NCBI GenBank assembly: GCA_017854855.1
Contig: JAFMGZ010000006.1
Location: 52,845 to 116,844, forward strand
Direction of reading: 5' to 3'
From: Sulfitobacter sp.
GTDB lineage: Bacteria > Pseudomonadota > Alphaproteobacteria > Rhodobacterales > Rhodobacteraceae
DNA: 64,000 bases
In this document: one piece after another, positions 25,651 through 34,055 of the stretch
Numbering within the stretch: the first letter of the stretch is position 1
How the letters are laid out: every line of letters begins with the position of its first letter
Translations under genes and position numbers: made by a program
The notes under the pieces: model-generated
The model's database searches: none
What the model saw: the letters and a program-made list of their open reading frames with translations, nothing else
What the model was told of the DNA's origin: nothing

Positions 25651-26641
25651 TCCGCGCGACCACGTAATCGGCCAGATCCAGCAGCATGTCCTTGACGGGA
25701 TGCGCAGGAAGCGCACCCAGCGCCGTCTTGGCCTTTTCCGCCCACGCCAGCGCGTCTTGCCGGGTTTCCTCAAGCGTTCCGTGCTTGTGAAGCAAGCTTA
25801 GCGCGTGATCCAGATCACCCTCTTGCTGGCGGCCCTTTTCGATGGTGCGCACCCAAAACTCGCGCTCTTGGGCATCGGCCTTGGCGACGGCCTTGATCAC
25901 CGGCAAGGTCAGCTTGCGTTCGCGGAAATCATCGCCGACGTTCTTGCCGGTTGCATCGGTCTGTCCTTGATAATCCAACAGGTCATCGACGATCTGAAAG
26001 GCAATGCCCAAGGCGTCGCCATAGTCAAAGAGCGCCTGTATTTGTGCAGGATCTGCATCCGCGATGACACCGCCAACTTCGGTGGCGGCAGAAAACAATG
26101 CCGCCGTCTTGCCGCGCACAACCTGCAGATAGATGCTTTCGTCGGTCGCCAGATTGCGCGCCGCCGTCAGCTGCAGCACCTCGCCCTCGGCGATGGTGGC
26201 AGAGGCGTTTGACAGAATGCGCATCACCGGCATCGATTCCGGTTCGGTCATCAACTGAAAGGACCGCGCAAACAGGTAATCCCCGACCAGAACTGATGAC
26301 TGGTTGTCCCATAGCAGGTTGGCCGTAGGCCGCCCCCGGCGCTGCTCGCTTTCGTCCACCACATCGTCATGCAGCAATGTTGCCGTGTGAATGAACTCAA
26401 CCGTCGCGGCCAGATGAATGTGGTAAGGCCCGTCATAGCCGCACATCCGCGCGGCCGCGAGGGTCAGCATCGGACGCAGGCGCTTGCCGCCTGCCTCTAC
26501 CAGATGCGCCGTCACTTCCGGGATGCGGGGGGCATGTTTTGACGCCATCCGTTCGCGGATCAATGCCCCGACCTTGTCCATGTCCGATGCCAGATAGGCA
26601 GCCAGGCGGTCATGCGGTTTGGCGATTGTTTCGCTATTCAT
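25643..26641 (-). CDS. ispB: Long-chain polyprenyl diphosphate synthase (quinone side chain)
   Basis: This trans-prenyltransferase extends farnesyl or geranylgeranyl diphosphate with isopentenyl diphosphate, most likely to the C50 chain of ubiquinone-10 used by alphaproteobacteria. The 332-residue protein has the first Asp-rich motif HDDVVDESEQRRG (Asp92, Asp93, Asp96), GGKRLRP for diphosphate binding, and the second Asp-rich motif FQIVDDLLDY. Small residues a few positions before the first motif permit long products, but the exact length is inferred from the lineage. It is convergent with ispE and divergent from the DUF2007 gene. Confidence 0.93.
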   Translation of the reverse strand: MNSETIAKPHDRLAAYLASDMDKVGALIRERMASKHAPRIPEVTAHLVEAGGKRLRPMLTLAAARMCGYDGPYHIHLAATVEFIHTATLLHDDVVDESEQRRGRPTANLLWDNQSSVLVGDYLFARSFQLMTEPESMPVMRILSNASATIAEGEVLQLTAARNLATDESIYLQVVRGKTAALFSAATEVGGVIADADPAQIQALFDYGDALGIAFQIVDDLLDYQGQTDATGKNVGDDFRERKLTLPVIKAVAKADAQEREFWVRTIEKGRQQEGDLDHALSLLHKHGTLEETRQDALAWAEKAKTALGALPAHPVKDMLLDLADYVVARIN

Positions 26642-26710
26642 TCAGAATACCCCATTATTCACCCCTCACGGAGGCTCGACAATTCGGCCAAACTGGCCCA
26701 CATCTTTGAT

Positions 26711-26926
26711 ATGAAGGAACTTTTACGCACAAACGACCTGACCGTGATCGCCTTTGCTGAGGCCCTTCTTCGCGGTGAGGATATAGACTGCTTCGTGATG
26801 GACGTAAACATGAGCGTCCTCGAAGGGGGCATCGGTATTTTTCCCAGACGCCTGATGGTGCATCCCGATGATCATGAGGATGCAAAACGCGTGTTGCTGG
26901 ACAATGAGATCCCGCTGGGCCTGTGA
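26711..26926 (+). CDS. DUF2007 family small protein
   Basis: The 71-residue product (MKELLRTNDLTVIAFAEALL, then a LMVHPDDHEDAKRVLLD ending) matches the DUF2007 type, a small ferredoxin-like fold sometimes called a putative signal-transducing protein. It has no transmembrane segment. No strong ribosome-binding site precedes the ATG at 26711, but this is where family homology begins. Its stop overlaps the GTG start of the methyltransferase by 4 bp, so the two are coupled. Confidence 0.85.
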   Translation: MKELLRTNDLTVIAFAEALLRGEDIDCFVMDVNMSVLEGGIGIFPRRLMVHPDDHEDAKRVLLDNEIPLGL

Positions 26927-27675
26927 CGGATCCGGGCCAAAATGATCTGACCCATGATGCCTATCTGGGCGGGCGGCTGCGGTTGTATCAACCCCGTCAC
27001 GGATACCGTGCCGGTCTGGATGCGGTGCTGCTAAGCGCCTCTGTTTGTGCAGAAAAAGGGCAGCAGGTGCTTGAGCTTGGCTGTGGGGTGGGGGCGGCGA
27101 TCCTGTGTTTGGGAACACGGGTGCCGGGGCTGACCCTGACCGGGGTTGAACGGGACCCGGCCTTTGCGGCGTTGGCACGGCGGAACGGCCGCGCGGGGCT
27201 TGAGGTGGTTGAGGCCGACCTTGCTGATCTGCCCTTGGATGTGCGCCAGCGACAATTTGACCATGTCTTGGCCAACCCCCCCTATTATGACCGTGGTGCC
27301 TCTGTGCCTTCGGATGATCCTGCGCGCGAAGCGGCCCATGGGGCAGAAACGCCATTGGCGACATGGGTCAAGACAGCAGCCAAGCGGCTTGCACCGAAGG
27401 GCCAGGCGCATTTCATTCATCTGACGGAACGGCTTCCTGATATTCTGGCCGCCTTGCCGCATGAAATGGGCAGTATCGAGGTGCTGCCCCTTGCCGCAAG
27501 GCAGGGCCGTGCCGCAGATCGCATGATCCTGCGGGCGCGCAAGAACGGGCGCGGGGCGTTCCGGCTGCATGCGCCCCTGATCCTGCACCAGGGCGACCGG
27601 CACGAACAGGACGGCGACAGCTATGCCCCCGAAATCCGCGCTGTTCTGCGCGACGGGGCCCCGCTGGTTTTCTGA
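26923..27675 (+). CDS. TrmN6-like tRNA adenine-N6 methyltransferase
   Basis: This 250-residue SAM-dependent methyltransferase has motif I VLELGCGVGAAILCLGTRV and the amino-methylation motif LANPPYYDRG (NPPY), which marks N6-adenine or N5-glutamine transfer. The LYQPRHGYRAGLDAVLL segment before motif I is typical of TrmN6/YfiC, which makes m6A37 in tRNA-Val1. The start is GTG at 26923, overlapping the DUF2007 stop. The exact substrate is inferred from the family. Confidence 0.88.
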   Translation: MTDPGQNDLTHDAYLGGRLRLYQPRHGYRAGLDAVLLSASVCAEKGQQVLELGCGVGAAILCLGTRVPGLTLTGVERDPAFAALARRNGRAGLEVVEADLADLPLDVRQRQFDHVLANPPYYDRGASVPSDDPAREAAHGAETPLATWVKTAAKRLAPKGQAHFIHLTERLPDILAALPHEMGSIEVLPLAARQGRAADRMILRARKNGRGAFRLHAPLILHQGDRHEQDGDSYAPEIRAVLRDGAPLVF

Positions 27676-27785
27676 GCAGCATTAAGCAATTTTTTACCAA
27701 CATCCTGCTTATGCTGCAGGGCGGCGTGACACATGCGTCAAACTGTGTTCCACTTGAATTCCACACTTACCCTAAGGAGGATTTT

Positions 27786-27950
27786 ATGGCTCTTACTGCA
27801 CATCTGGAGACCCTGAAGCGTAAACATCGTGAGATGAGCGAGGCTGTCGAGGCGGCCCAACGCGCACCGGGTATTGATGATCTGCACGTTGCAACCATGA
27901 AGAAAGAAAAGCTGCGTCTAAAAGAGGAAATAACGCGACTTTCAAGCTAG
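27786..27950 (+). CDS. DUF465 (YdcH-type) small protein
   Basis: The 54-residue product is highly charged and helical: it begins MALTAHLETLKRKHREMSE and ends KLRLKEEITRL. This is the DUF465/YdcH pattern, small coiled-coil proteins common in alphaproteobacteria and without known function. AAGGAGG lies 5 bases before the ATG, one of the strongest ribosome-binding sites in the window, implying high expression. An imperfect inverted repeat at 27957-27988 follows, before a convergent gene. Confidence 0.88.
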   Translation: MALTAHLETLKRKHREMSEAVEAAQRAPGIDDLHVATMKKEKLRLKEEITRLSS

Positions 27951-28061
27951 CCTCAGCTGTCATAGCATTCTTGGAATAGCTGACAGTTTATCTGCCGCAT
28001 AACAGGTTGAAACTTTTGACTTTAAACCGCGTTAAGAGTTTCAGCGCAATTTCGAAATGCT

Positions 28062-28925
28062 CTAGGGACGAAGACTGGCACGTGCTGCAGCCACAGCACC
28101 GCCTGTGATCAAAAGCGCCGCCCAAAGCAGGCTATAGCTTGGGGCGGCAACTCCGGCCAAGACCAAAACAAGCGTGGACAGCAAAGGGGCGGCATAGGAA
28201 CTGGTGCCCAACAGCTGAATATCGCCCTGTTTGACCCCAATATCCCAAACAAAAAACGCAAGGCCAACCGGCCCGAGGCCCAGGCCCGCAACGGATGCCC
28301 ATCCCAGCGCCGTAACGGGAAATACTGTTTCCTCGAAAACCAGATGCAGGGGCAGCGACAATGCCGCCGTGGCCAGGCAAAATACGCCGACGGTGGCCGT
28401 GGGTGCATCGCCGACAAGGCGCGACAATACCGAATAGCTGGACCAGGTCAGCGCACAAAGAAAAGCCAACCCGTAACCCAGCGCATATTGCGCCGAAAAA
28501 CCATTGCTGCCGCCCAGAATAAGCAGCGCCGCGCCGCCAAACCCGATTGCCGCGCCGATCAGGTGGCCCATGCGAAAACGCTCTCCGGGCAGCAGGCCGG
28601 AAAAGACCACGATCAACAGCGGCCACAGATAGGCGATCAATCCCGCCTCTGCCGCAGGGGCCAGCCTGAGCGCCGAGAAATAAAGCGCGTGATATCCAAA
28701 CAGGCCCAGGGTGCCCAGTACATAGACCTTTAACGGAACCTTGCGCAGACTGGCCAAGGCACCGGTCTTCGCGGCCCAGATCAGGCCCAGCGTGCCACCC
28801 AACGCAAAACACAAGGTGTTCAGCAGCAGCGGCGGGGTCGGCGCAGAGCCCACCGTGAACAGAGCCAGCAGCGCCCACAGCAAAACCGCGACAAAACCTA
28901 TGGATGTGGCGCGCATGCGGGTCAT
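28062..28925 (-). CDS. EamA/DMT-family transporter
   Basis: The 287-residue product has ten hydrophobic segments arranged as two EamA repeats, typical of drug/metabolite transporters. The second half includes YGLAFLCALTWSSYSVLSRL and the end LLSTLVLVLAGVAAPSYSLL. The pattern recalls YddG-like aromatic amino-acid exporters, but the substrate is not determinable. Its ATG overlaps the stop of the LysR-type regulator gene by one base, so the two form an operon in which the regulator precedes the exporter. Confidence 0.88.
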   Translation of the reverse strand: MTRMRATSIGFVAVLLWALLALFTVGSAPTPPLLLNTLCFALGGTLGLIWAAKTGALASLRKVPLKVYVLGTLGLFGYHALYFSALRLAPAAEAGLIAYLWPLLIVVFSGLLPGERFRMGHLIGAAIGFGGAALLILGGSNGFSAQYALGYGLAFLCALTWSSYSVLSRLVGDAPTATVGVFCLATAALSLPLHLVFEETVFPVTALGWASVAGLGLGPVGLAFFVWDIGVKQGDIQLLGTSSYAAPLLSTLVLVLAGVAAPSYSLLWAALLITGGAVAAARASLRP

Positions 28926-29863
28926 CAGCTGGATATCCGTTCTATCATCTCAAATCGTTTCGCGATCTGCGCTGTCTTGTCAATCTCACGCAGCATCCAC
29001 CGTTTGAACGCGTCAATCTGGGGCCGCGTTTCTGTTCCGCTGGCACAGAGAAAGCGGAACTTTGCACCGGTGTTCAGGGCCTTGCCATAGGGGGCCACAA
29101 GGCGGCCGTCGGCCAGATCCTTGATCACCACGGCACGGCGGCCCAAGGCCACGCCAATGCCCGCAAGTGCCGCGTCAACAGCGTGATCTGCCTGGGAAAA
29201 CCGTGGTCCATTCGGGGTAAGGGGCGCGATGCCCATCCCCTTTGACCAGGCGACCCAATCAGCGGGCGGGTCCAGGAAATCAACTGATTCATCCGTGATC
29301 AGCACCGCCTCATGCAGGCTTTGCGGGGTTGGAAAACGGGCGGCCATGTCCGGCACCATCACAGGCGTCACCCATTCCTCTGCCAGAGGCAGGGAATACA
29401 GACCCGGATCAGGGCCATAGCCAAATCGGATGGCCACATCAATATTGTCCCGTCCAAAATCCATGGCCCGCAAAGAGGCTGAAAACCGCAGCTCTATCTC
29501 GGGATGTTCCTGGGCAAATTCAAACAGGCGCGGGGCCAGCCATTTGGCGGTAAAGGCAGGGCCCGCCGTCACCGTGAGGGTCTGATGATCCAGCGCACGC
29601 TGCGCTGCCCGCCAGCCCGCAGTCAATGTCTCAAAGGCAGATTTCGCATCTACGGCCAGTGCGCGGCCCGCATCGGTCAGCTCAACCGCCCGGTTCATCC
29701 GTTTGAACAGCGGCGCACCCAGATGTTCCTCAAGCGATTTGATCTGAAAGCTGAGCGCGGCTGGCGTGACGTGCAATTCTGCGGCAGCCTTCGCAAAGGA
29801 CATATGCCTTGCGGCGGCGTCAAAGGCGCGTAGGGCGGTAAGCGGAGGCAGGCTTGCAGTCAT
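28925..29863 (-). CDS. LysR-family transcriptional regulator, GcvA-type
   Basis: The 312-residue protein starts with a LysR winged helix-turn-helix (LTALRAFDAAARHMSFAKAA and VTPAALSFQIKSLEEHLG), followed by an effector-binding domain with FTAKWLAPRLFEF and the DVAIRFGYG segment typical of the GcvA branch. It is co-transcribed with the EamA exporter and diverges from an unannotated 38-residue gene. A TTAAG/CTTAA inverted repeat lies 6 bp before its start. Regulation of the exporter, itself or the small gene is likely; the ligand is unknown. Confidence 0.9.
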   Translation of the reverse strand: MTASLPPLTALRAFDAAARHMSFAKAAAELHVTPAALSFQIKSLEEHLGAPLFKRMNRAVELTDAGRALAVDAKSAFETLTAGWRAAQRALDHQTLTVTAGPAFTAKWLAPRLFEFAQEHPEIELRFSASLRAMDFGRDNIDVAIRFGYGPDPGLYSLPLAEEWVTPVMVPDMAARFPTPQSLHEAVLITDESVDFLDPPADWVAWSKGMGIAPLTPNGPRFSQADHAVDAALAGIGVALGRRAVVIKDLADGRLVAPYGKALNTGAKFRFLCASGTETRPQIDAFKRWMLREIDKTAQIAKRFEMIERISS

Positions 29864-29868
29864 TTCAC

Positions 29869-29883
29869 TTAAGTACAGCTTAA
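29869..29883. promoter_or_regulatory. Inverted repeat, putative LysR operator
   Basis: TTAAG-TACAG-CTTAA is a perfect 5-bp inverted repeat lying 6 bp upstream of the LysR gene start and about 20 bp before the -35 of the divergent promoter. Symmetric AT-rich boxes of this size are typical of LysR regulator recognition sites. Assignment to this regulator is inference from position. Confidence 0.5.
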
Positions 29884-29905
29884 CTGATGCATTGGAAAGT
29901 CTCGT

Positions 29906-29934
29906 TTGTCAGCATGTGATGCTAGGCGCATATT
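29906..29934 (+). promoter_or_regulatory. Predicted promoter of the 38-residue gene
   Basis: TTGTCA (29906-29911) and CATATT (29929-29934) are separated by 17 bases, giving a sigma-70-like promoter. Transcription would begin near 29941, leaving a leader of about 42 bases before the ATG at 29983. Confidence 0.5.
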
Positions 29935-29982
29935 AGGATCAGTTCAGAAACACTAATGTACCCCGGCACAAGGAAATTCAAA

Positions 29983-30099
29983 ATGTTCGAAGCAACCGTT
30001 AACCCCGCTGCCCGCAACGCCATGCAAGACGCCCATGCCGCACGCGGCGAGGCGATGGTGTCATTCCTCAAGTGGCTCTTTCCCCAAACTTTCCGCTGA
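29983..30099 (+). CDS. Unannotated 38-residue small protein
   Basis: A 39-codon frame starts at ATG 29983 with AAGGAAA about 7 bases upstream and ends in TGA at 30099. The peptide begins MFEATVNPAARNAMQDAHAA and ends with an aromatic, basic tail (SFLKWLFPQTFR) that could form an amphipathic helix. A predicted promoter lies upstream and a strong terminator follows at 30127, so it has a complete single-gene transcription unit. I recognise no family. It faces the LysR gene and may be its target. Confidence 0.65.
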   Translation: MFEATVNPAARNAMQDAHAARGEAMVSFLKWLFPQTFR

Positions 30100-30126
30100 A
30101 GGCCTGCAGACTTCTTACGGAATGAA

Positions 30127-30154
30127 AAAGGGCGGCTCTGATGAGCCGCCCTTT
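30127..30154. terminator. Bidirectional rho-independent terminator
   Basis: A perfect 9-bp stem GGGCGGCTC/GAGCCGCCC (30130-30138 and 30143-30151) with loop TGAT is extended by three A-T pairs, with T-rich sequence on either exit. It sits between the 38-residue gene and the convergent phaB end, so it can stop both transcripts. Confidence 0.88.
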
Positions 30155-30187
30155 GTTGTTTCGGGTCGTTCTGGACCTGTGCCGCCC

Positions 30188-30910
30188 TTAGACGACAAAC
30201 TGCGCCCCGTTGGCAGAGATGGTCGAGCCGTTGATAAAGCCCGCATCATCCGCAACAAGGAATTTGACCGCGCGTGCAATTTCCTCTGGCTCGCCCAGAC
30301 GCCCTGCGGGGATCTGTGCGATAATGCTTTCGCGTACCTTTTCCGGGACGGCCATGACCATATCCGTGGCGATATAGCCGGGGCAAATGGCGTTGGCCGT
30401 GATGTTGGCGCGCGCGCCTTCTTGCGCCAGGGATTTGATGATCCCCAGATCGCCCGCTTTGGTCGCGGCATAGTTGACCTGTGCGAACTGACCCTTTTGA
30501 CCGTTGATCGAAGAGATCACGACAATGCGGCCGAACTTGCGCTCGCGCATGCCGGGCCAGATCGGGTGGATGGTGTTGAACACGCCCGTCAGGTTCGTAT
30601 CAATCACCTCGTGCCACTGCTGCGGCGTCATCTTGTGGAATGGCGCGTCGCGGGTGATGCCGGCATTCGCCACGACGATCTCAATCGGGCCAAGGTCCGC
30701 TTCGACCTGGGCAATCCCGGCCTGGGAGGATTCGTAATCCGCTACGTTCCATTTGTACGTCTTGATGCCGGTTTCTGCCGTGAACGCCGCCGCAGCTTCG
30801 TCATTGCCAGCATAGGTCGCGGCAACGGTATAGCCGGCTTCTTTCAATTCTTTGGAGATGGCGGCGCCGATGCCTCGGCTGCCTCCGGTAACAAGTGCAA
30901 CACGGGACAT
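30188..30910 (-). CDS. phaB: Acetoacetyl-CoA reductase
   Basis: PhaB reduces acetoacetyl-CoA to (R)-3-hydroxybutyryl-CoA with NADPH, feeding polyhydroxybutyrate synthesis. The 240-residue short-chain dehydrogenase has the nucleotide motif VALVTGGSRGIGAAIS, NAG in VVANAGITRD, and the catalytic set ISSINGQKGQF then VNYAATKAG (Ser, Tyr, Lys). The end GSTISANGAQFVV is typical of PhaB. The ATG at 30910 has GGAGGAA nearby. phaA lies upstream on the same strand; the two are separated by a hairpin at 30949. The PHB synthase gene is not in the window. Confidence 0.96.
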   Translation of the reverse strand: MSRVALVTGGSRGIGAAISKELKEAGYTVAATYAGNDEAAAAFTAETGIKTYKWNVADYESSQAGIAQVEADLGPIEIVVANAGITRDAPFHKMTPQQWHEVIDTNLTGVFNTIHPIWPGMRERKFGRIVVISSINGQKGQFAQVNYAATKAGDLGIIKSLAQEGARANITANAICPGYIATDMVMAVPEKVRESIIAQIPAGRLGEPEEIARAVKFLVADDAGFINGSTISANGAQFVV

Positions 30911-30948
30911 AGAATTCCTCCGGTAGGTAATGTTATTGCGGTTTTTGT

Positions 30949-30979
30949 TTTGGGCGCGCAATTATCTTGCGCGCCCAAA
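30949..30979 (-). repeat. Perfect 12-bp stem-loop between phaA and phaB
   Basis: Arms TTTGGGCGCGCA (30949-30960) and TGCGCGCCCAAA (30968-30979) are fully complementary around a seven-base loop. The element starts 6 bp after the phaA stop. On the sense strand of the operon it is followed by an A-rich, not T-rich, stretch. It therefore does not look like an intrinsic terminator and may be an intercistronic mRNA-stabilising or processing element. Confidence 0.7.
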
Positions 30980-30984
30980 GATAC

Positions 30985-32160
30985 TTAGGGCCGTTCGAGG
31001 CACATGGCAACACCCATGCCGCCACCAATGCACAAAGTTGCGAGACCTTTCTTGGCACCGCGACGCTGCATTTCGAACAACAGGGTGTTCAGGATGCGTG
31101 CACCGGACGCGCCGATCGGATGGCCGATCGCGATGGCCCCGCCGTTGACGTTCACGATGGACGGGTCCCAGCCCATATCCTTGTTCACGGCACAGGCCTG
31201 TGCGGCGAAGGCTTCGTTGGCTTCGACCAGATCCAGGTCTTCTGGCTTCCAACCGGCTTTCTCCAGCGCCTTGCGCGATGCATAGATTGGGCCGACGCCC
31301 ATGATCTGGGGGTCCAGACCGGCGGTTGCATAGGATACGATCCGCGCCAGCGGCTCGATCCCGCGCTTTTCGGCCTCATCCGCTGACATCAGCAAAGCGG
31401 CGGCAGCGCCGTCGTTCAGGCCAGAGGCGTTTGCGGCCGTGACAGAACCGTCCTTGGTGAAAGCGGGGCGCAGTTTCTGCATCGCTTCCATGGTGGCCCC
31501 ATGGCGGATGTATTCGTCTTGATCGACGATGGTGTCGCCCTTGCGGCCCGGCACCGTGTAGGCGACGATTTCATCAGCGAATTTGCCAGCCTTTTGGGCC
31601 GCTTCCGCCTTGTTCTGTGATGCCACGGCAAATTCGTCCTGCTGTTCGCGGCTGATCTGCCACTTTTCGGCGACGTTTTCTGCTGTCTGGCCCATGTGGT
31701 AGCCGTGGAAGGCGTCCCACAGACCGTCTTTGATCATTGTGTCGATCAGTTTCATGTCGCCCATTTTCTGCCCGGCGCGCATGGCCTGTGCGTGGGGGGA
31801 CATTGTCATGTTTTCCTGACCACCGGCGGCAACGATGGATGCGTCGCCCAGCTGGATATGCTGTGCTGCCAATGCCACGGCCCGCAAGCCGGATCCGCAA
31901 ACCTGGTTGATGGACCAGGCCGCAGCCTCCATCGGCAGACCGGCATTGATATGTGCCTGACGGGCGGGGTTCTGGCCCTGTGCGGCTGTCAGAACCTGAC
32001 CCAGAATTGTCTCTGACACGTCGGAAGCGTCCACGCCTGCACGCGCGATGATTTCCCTCAGAACGGCCGCTCCCAGATCATGGGCGGGCGTATTTGCAAA
32101 AGATCCTCCAAAGCTGCCTACAGCTGTGCGCGCGGCGGATGCAATGACGACGTTGGTCAT
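30985..32160 (-). CDS. phaA: Acetyl-CoA acetyltransferase (beta-ketothiolase)
   Basis: PhaA condenses two acetyl-CoA to acetoacetyl-CoA. The 391-residue thiolase has the nucleophile in [14 protein letters not shown] (Cys88), [11 protein letters not shown], the NEAFAAQ motif, the His in [14 protein letters not shown] and the second Cys in TLCIGGGMG. The ATG at 32160 has GAGGAA about 10 bases upstream and begins the homology ([15 protein letters not shown]). The gene precedes phaB, giving the usual phaAB order for polyhydroxybutyrate precursors. It could also serve in acetoacetyl-CoA breakdown or the ethylmalonyl-CoA pathway. Confidence 0.96.
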   Translation of the reverse strand: MTNVVIASAARTAVGSFGGSFANTPAHDLGAAVLREIIARAGVDASDVSETILGQVLTAAQGQNPARQAHINAGLPMEAAAWSINQVCGSGLRAVALAAQHIQLGDASIVAAGGQENMTMSPHAQAMRAGQKMGDMKLIDTMIKDGLWDAFHGYHMGQTAENVAEKWQISREQQDEFAVASQNKAEAAQKAGKFADEIVAYTVPGRKGDTIVDQDEYIRHGATMEAMQKLRPAFTKDGSVTAANASGLNDGAAAALLMSADEAEKRGIEPLARIVSYATAGLDPQIMGVGPIYASRKALEKAGWKPEDLDLVEANEAFAAQACAVNKDMGWDPSIVNVNGGAIAIGHPIGASGARILNTLLFEMQRRGAKKGLATLCIGGGMGVAMCLERP

Positions 32161-32302
32161 AAAGATGGCTTCCTCTTTTTCATGGTCGAGGATGAACTGC
32201 CCTTTGTGCGACCTTGCCCAAAGCGACTCCCCCGAACCTTCTGGACGCGTCATACATCACGGGGGCGGATGCGGCAACTAAGCGCGGCGCGGGGTAGCCG
32301 GA

Positions 32303-33151
32303 TCAGCGGCCATATGCTGATTTTTTCGGTTCTTTTGCCATCCATGCCGGATGCACCGTCGGCGCGCTGAAATAATAGCCCTGCAGGCAATCAATGCCCA
32401 TGTCGATCAGCAGTTGTGCATCGGCGGCGGTTTCAACACATTCCGCCACGGTCAGCATGTCGAAATGACCCGCGACAGACAAAAGTGCGGCAGTGATCGT
32501 GCGGTTTTCGGGATCATTGGCGATATCGCGCACGAATTGGCCGTCGATTTTTAAGATATCAAAATAGAAATCCTTGAAATGGCGGATGGCCGTCTGACCC
32601 GAGCCGAAATTATCGAGGGCAAAACAGACGCCCTGGTTCTGCTGGTCCTCCATGAAATTTGCCACGACTTCAGGCATCATCATGGCAGAGTTTTCCGTGA
32701 TCTCGAGGATAAGCCGCTCACCGATGCTGCGGTCTAGTGCAAGATATCGGCGCAGCAGATTGCTCCATTTGCTATAGCCGATGGACCGGGCCGACATGTT
32801 GATCGACAGCCGCAGGCCCGGATTGTCACGCAGCGCTTCCAATCCCAGGTGCAATGCGGCGACATCAATTTCCCTGCCCAGGTTTGCTTCTTCGGCCAGT
32901 CCCATGAAATCGCCGGCCGGTATGACGCGGCCTGTCTCGTCCAGCACGCGAATCAATCCTTCGTAAAAGGCGATCTTGTCGGGGTTGCTGGCCCGCATCA
33001 CGGGCTGATAGGCAAGGATCGCCTGTTGGTGGGTCAATGCCTCCCGGACCATGCGCATGGTATGTTTGTCGCGTTGCGCCACGGCATAGTTCAGCGGGTT
33101 CTCGCTATGAGGTGGAATATCGGCAAAGCCATTTTTGGAGTGTCTGACCAC
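32303..33151 (-). CDS. EAL-domain protein with altered metal motif
   Basis: EAL domains hydrolyse cyclic di-GMP. The 282-residue protein is a stand-alone EAL domain without a visible sensor. Motifs are YEGLIR (64-66 replace EAL), Asn118 in SINMSARS, Glu150 in LEITENS, Lys201 in LKIDGQF, Glu237 in AECVET and CLQGYYF. The metal motif DDFGTG reads DNFGSG (Asp180-Asn181), which may lower activity. The start is GTG at 33151, and ATGs at codons 32 and 34 are alternatives. It is divergent from tag. Confidence 0.9.
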   Translation of the reverse strand: MVRHSKNGFADIPPHSENPLNYAVAQRDKHTMRMVREALTHQQAILAYQPVMRASNPDKIAFYEGLIRVLDETGRVIPAGDFMGLAEEANLGREIDVAALHLGLEALRDNPGLRLSINMSARSIGYSKWSNLLRRYLALDRSIGERLILEITENSAMMMPEVVANFMEDQQNQGVCFALDNFGSGQTAIRHFKDFYFDILKIDGQFVRDIANDPENRTITAALLSVAGHFDMLTVAECVETAADAQLLIDMGIDCLQGYYFSAPTVHPAWMAKEPKKSAYGR

Positions 33152-33268
33152 GGCAATTTACTTTCTGCTGTCTTTCGCAGAGCATCGCCGCAAATGTGAT
33201 AATTCCGGGTTAAAAGTAGCATTTCATATAAATACCGGATGTCAGCCTGTGGCTTGGGGGGAAATCGG

Positions 33269-33859
33269 ATGGAAAGATGCGGCTGGGCGGGGCCCGAGCA
33301 GATTTACAAGGATTATCACGATACGGAATGGGGGGTGCCGGAATATGACAGCCGCGCACTGTGGGAGAAATTGATCCTGGACGGCTTTCAGGCCGGGCTC
33401 AGCTGGATCACAATCCTGAAAAAACGCGACAACTTCCGTGTGGCTTTCGAAGGGTTCGATCCAGATGTCATTGCCGGATGGGGCGAGGCCGAGGTCCAGC
33501 GCCTGCTGAGCAACCAAGGCATCATTCGACACAGGGGCAAGATCGAGGCCGCGATCACCAACGCCCGCGCTTGGCAAAAGCTGGAGCAGCGCGAAGGCTT
33601 TGACCGCTTCATGTGGCGCTATGTCGACGGCACCCCGATCCAGAACCGCTGGCCTACACTGGGTGATGTGCCGGCCAAGACGGCATTGACCGAACAGATC
33701 GCAAAGGACCTCAAGAAAGAGGGCTTCAAATTCTGCGGTCCGACGATCGTTTATGCGTGGATGCAGGCCTGCGGATTGATCAATGATCACCTGACAGGCT
33801 GCCCGCGCCACGTGGATTGCGCCGCGATGGCGCATAAACAGGATGCCGGGCCCGACTGA
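33269..33859 (+). CDS. tag: DNA-3-methyladenine glycosylase I
   Basis: Tag removes 3-methyladenine from alkylated DNA. The 196-residue protein begins [20 protein letters not shown] with the zinc-binding Cys and substrate-pocket WGVP, includes [20 protein letters not shown], and ends with [13 protein letters not shown], which supplies further zinc ligands. The ATG at 33269 follows a GGGGGGAA ribosome-binding region. It is a single gene divergent from the EAL protein and upstream of the rpsD promoter. Confidence 0.96.
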   Translation: MERCGWAGPEQIYKDYHDTEWGVPEYDSRALWEKLILDGFQAGLSWITILKKRDNFRVAFEGFDPDVIAGWGEAEVQRLLSNQGIIRHRGKIEAAITNARAWQKLEQREGFDRFMWRYVDGTPIQNRWPTLGDVPAKTALTEQIAKDLKKEGFKFCGPTIVYAWMQACGLINDHLTGCPRHVDCAAMAHKQDAGPD

Positions 33860-33930
33860 CCTGTGCCGTGTCTGTCCTGTGTCCAGCCGGGTGCCGGACA
33901 GACATCCACCCGCGCAATCGCATGGCCCCA

Positions 33931-33958
33931 TTGACTCCCCCTCCAACCCCCGTATAAG
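33931..33958 (+). promoter_or_regulatory. Sigma-70-type promoter of rpsD
   Basis: TTGACT (33931-33936) and TATAAG (33953-33958) are spaced by 16 bases, close to consensus. Transcription would start near 33965, leaving a leader of about 90 bases before the GTG start of rpsD. That length leaves room for the S4 autoregulation known in other bacteria, though no structure is demonstrated here. Confidence 0.75.
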
Positions 33959-34055
33959 CGCGGCTTCATTGGTGTTGGTGGCCCCTGCAAGGGGATGCCT
34001 GTCGGGTCGTAGACCAAAGGACAACGCCCTTCGCAAACAAAGAAGGAGAACAGCC

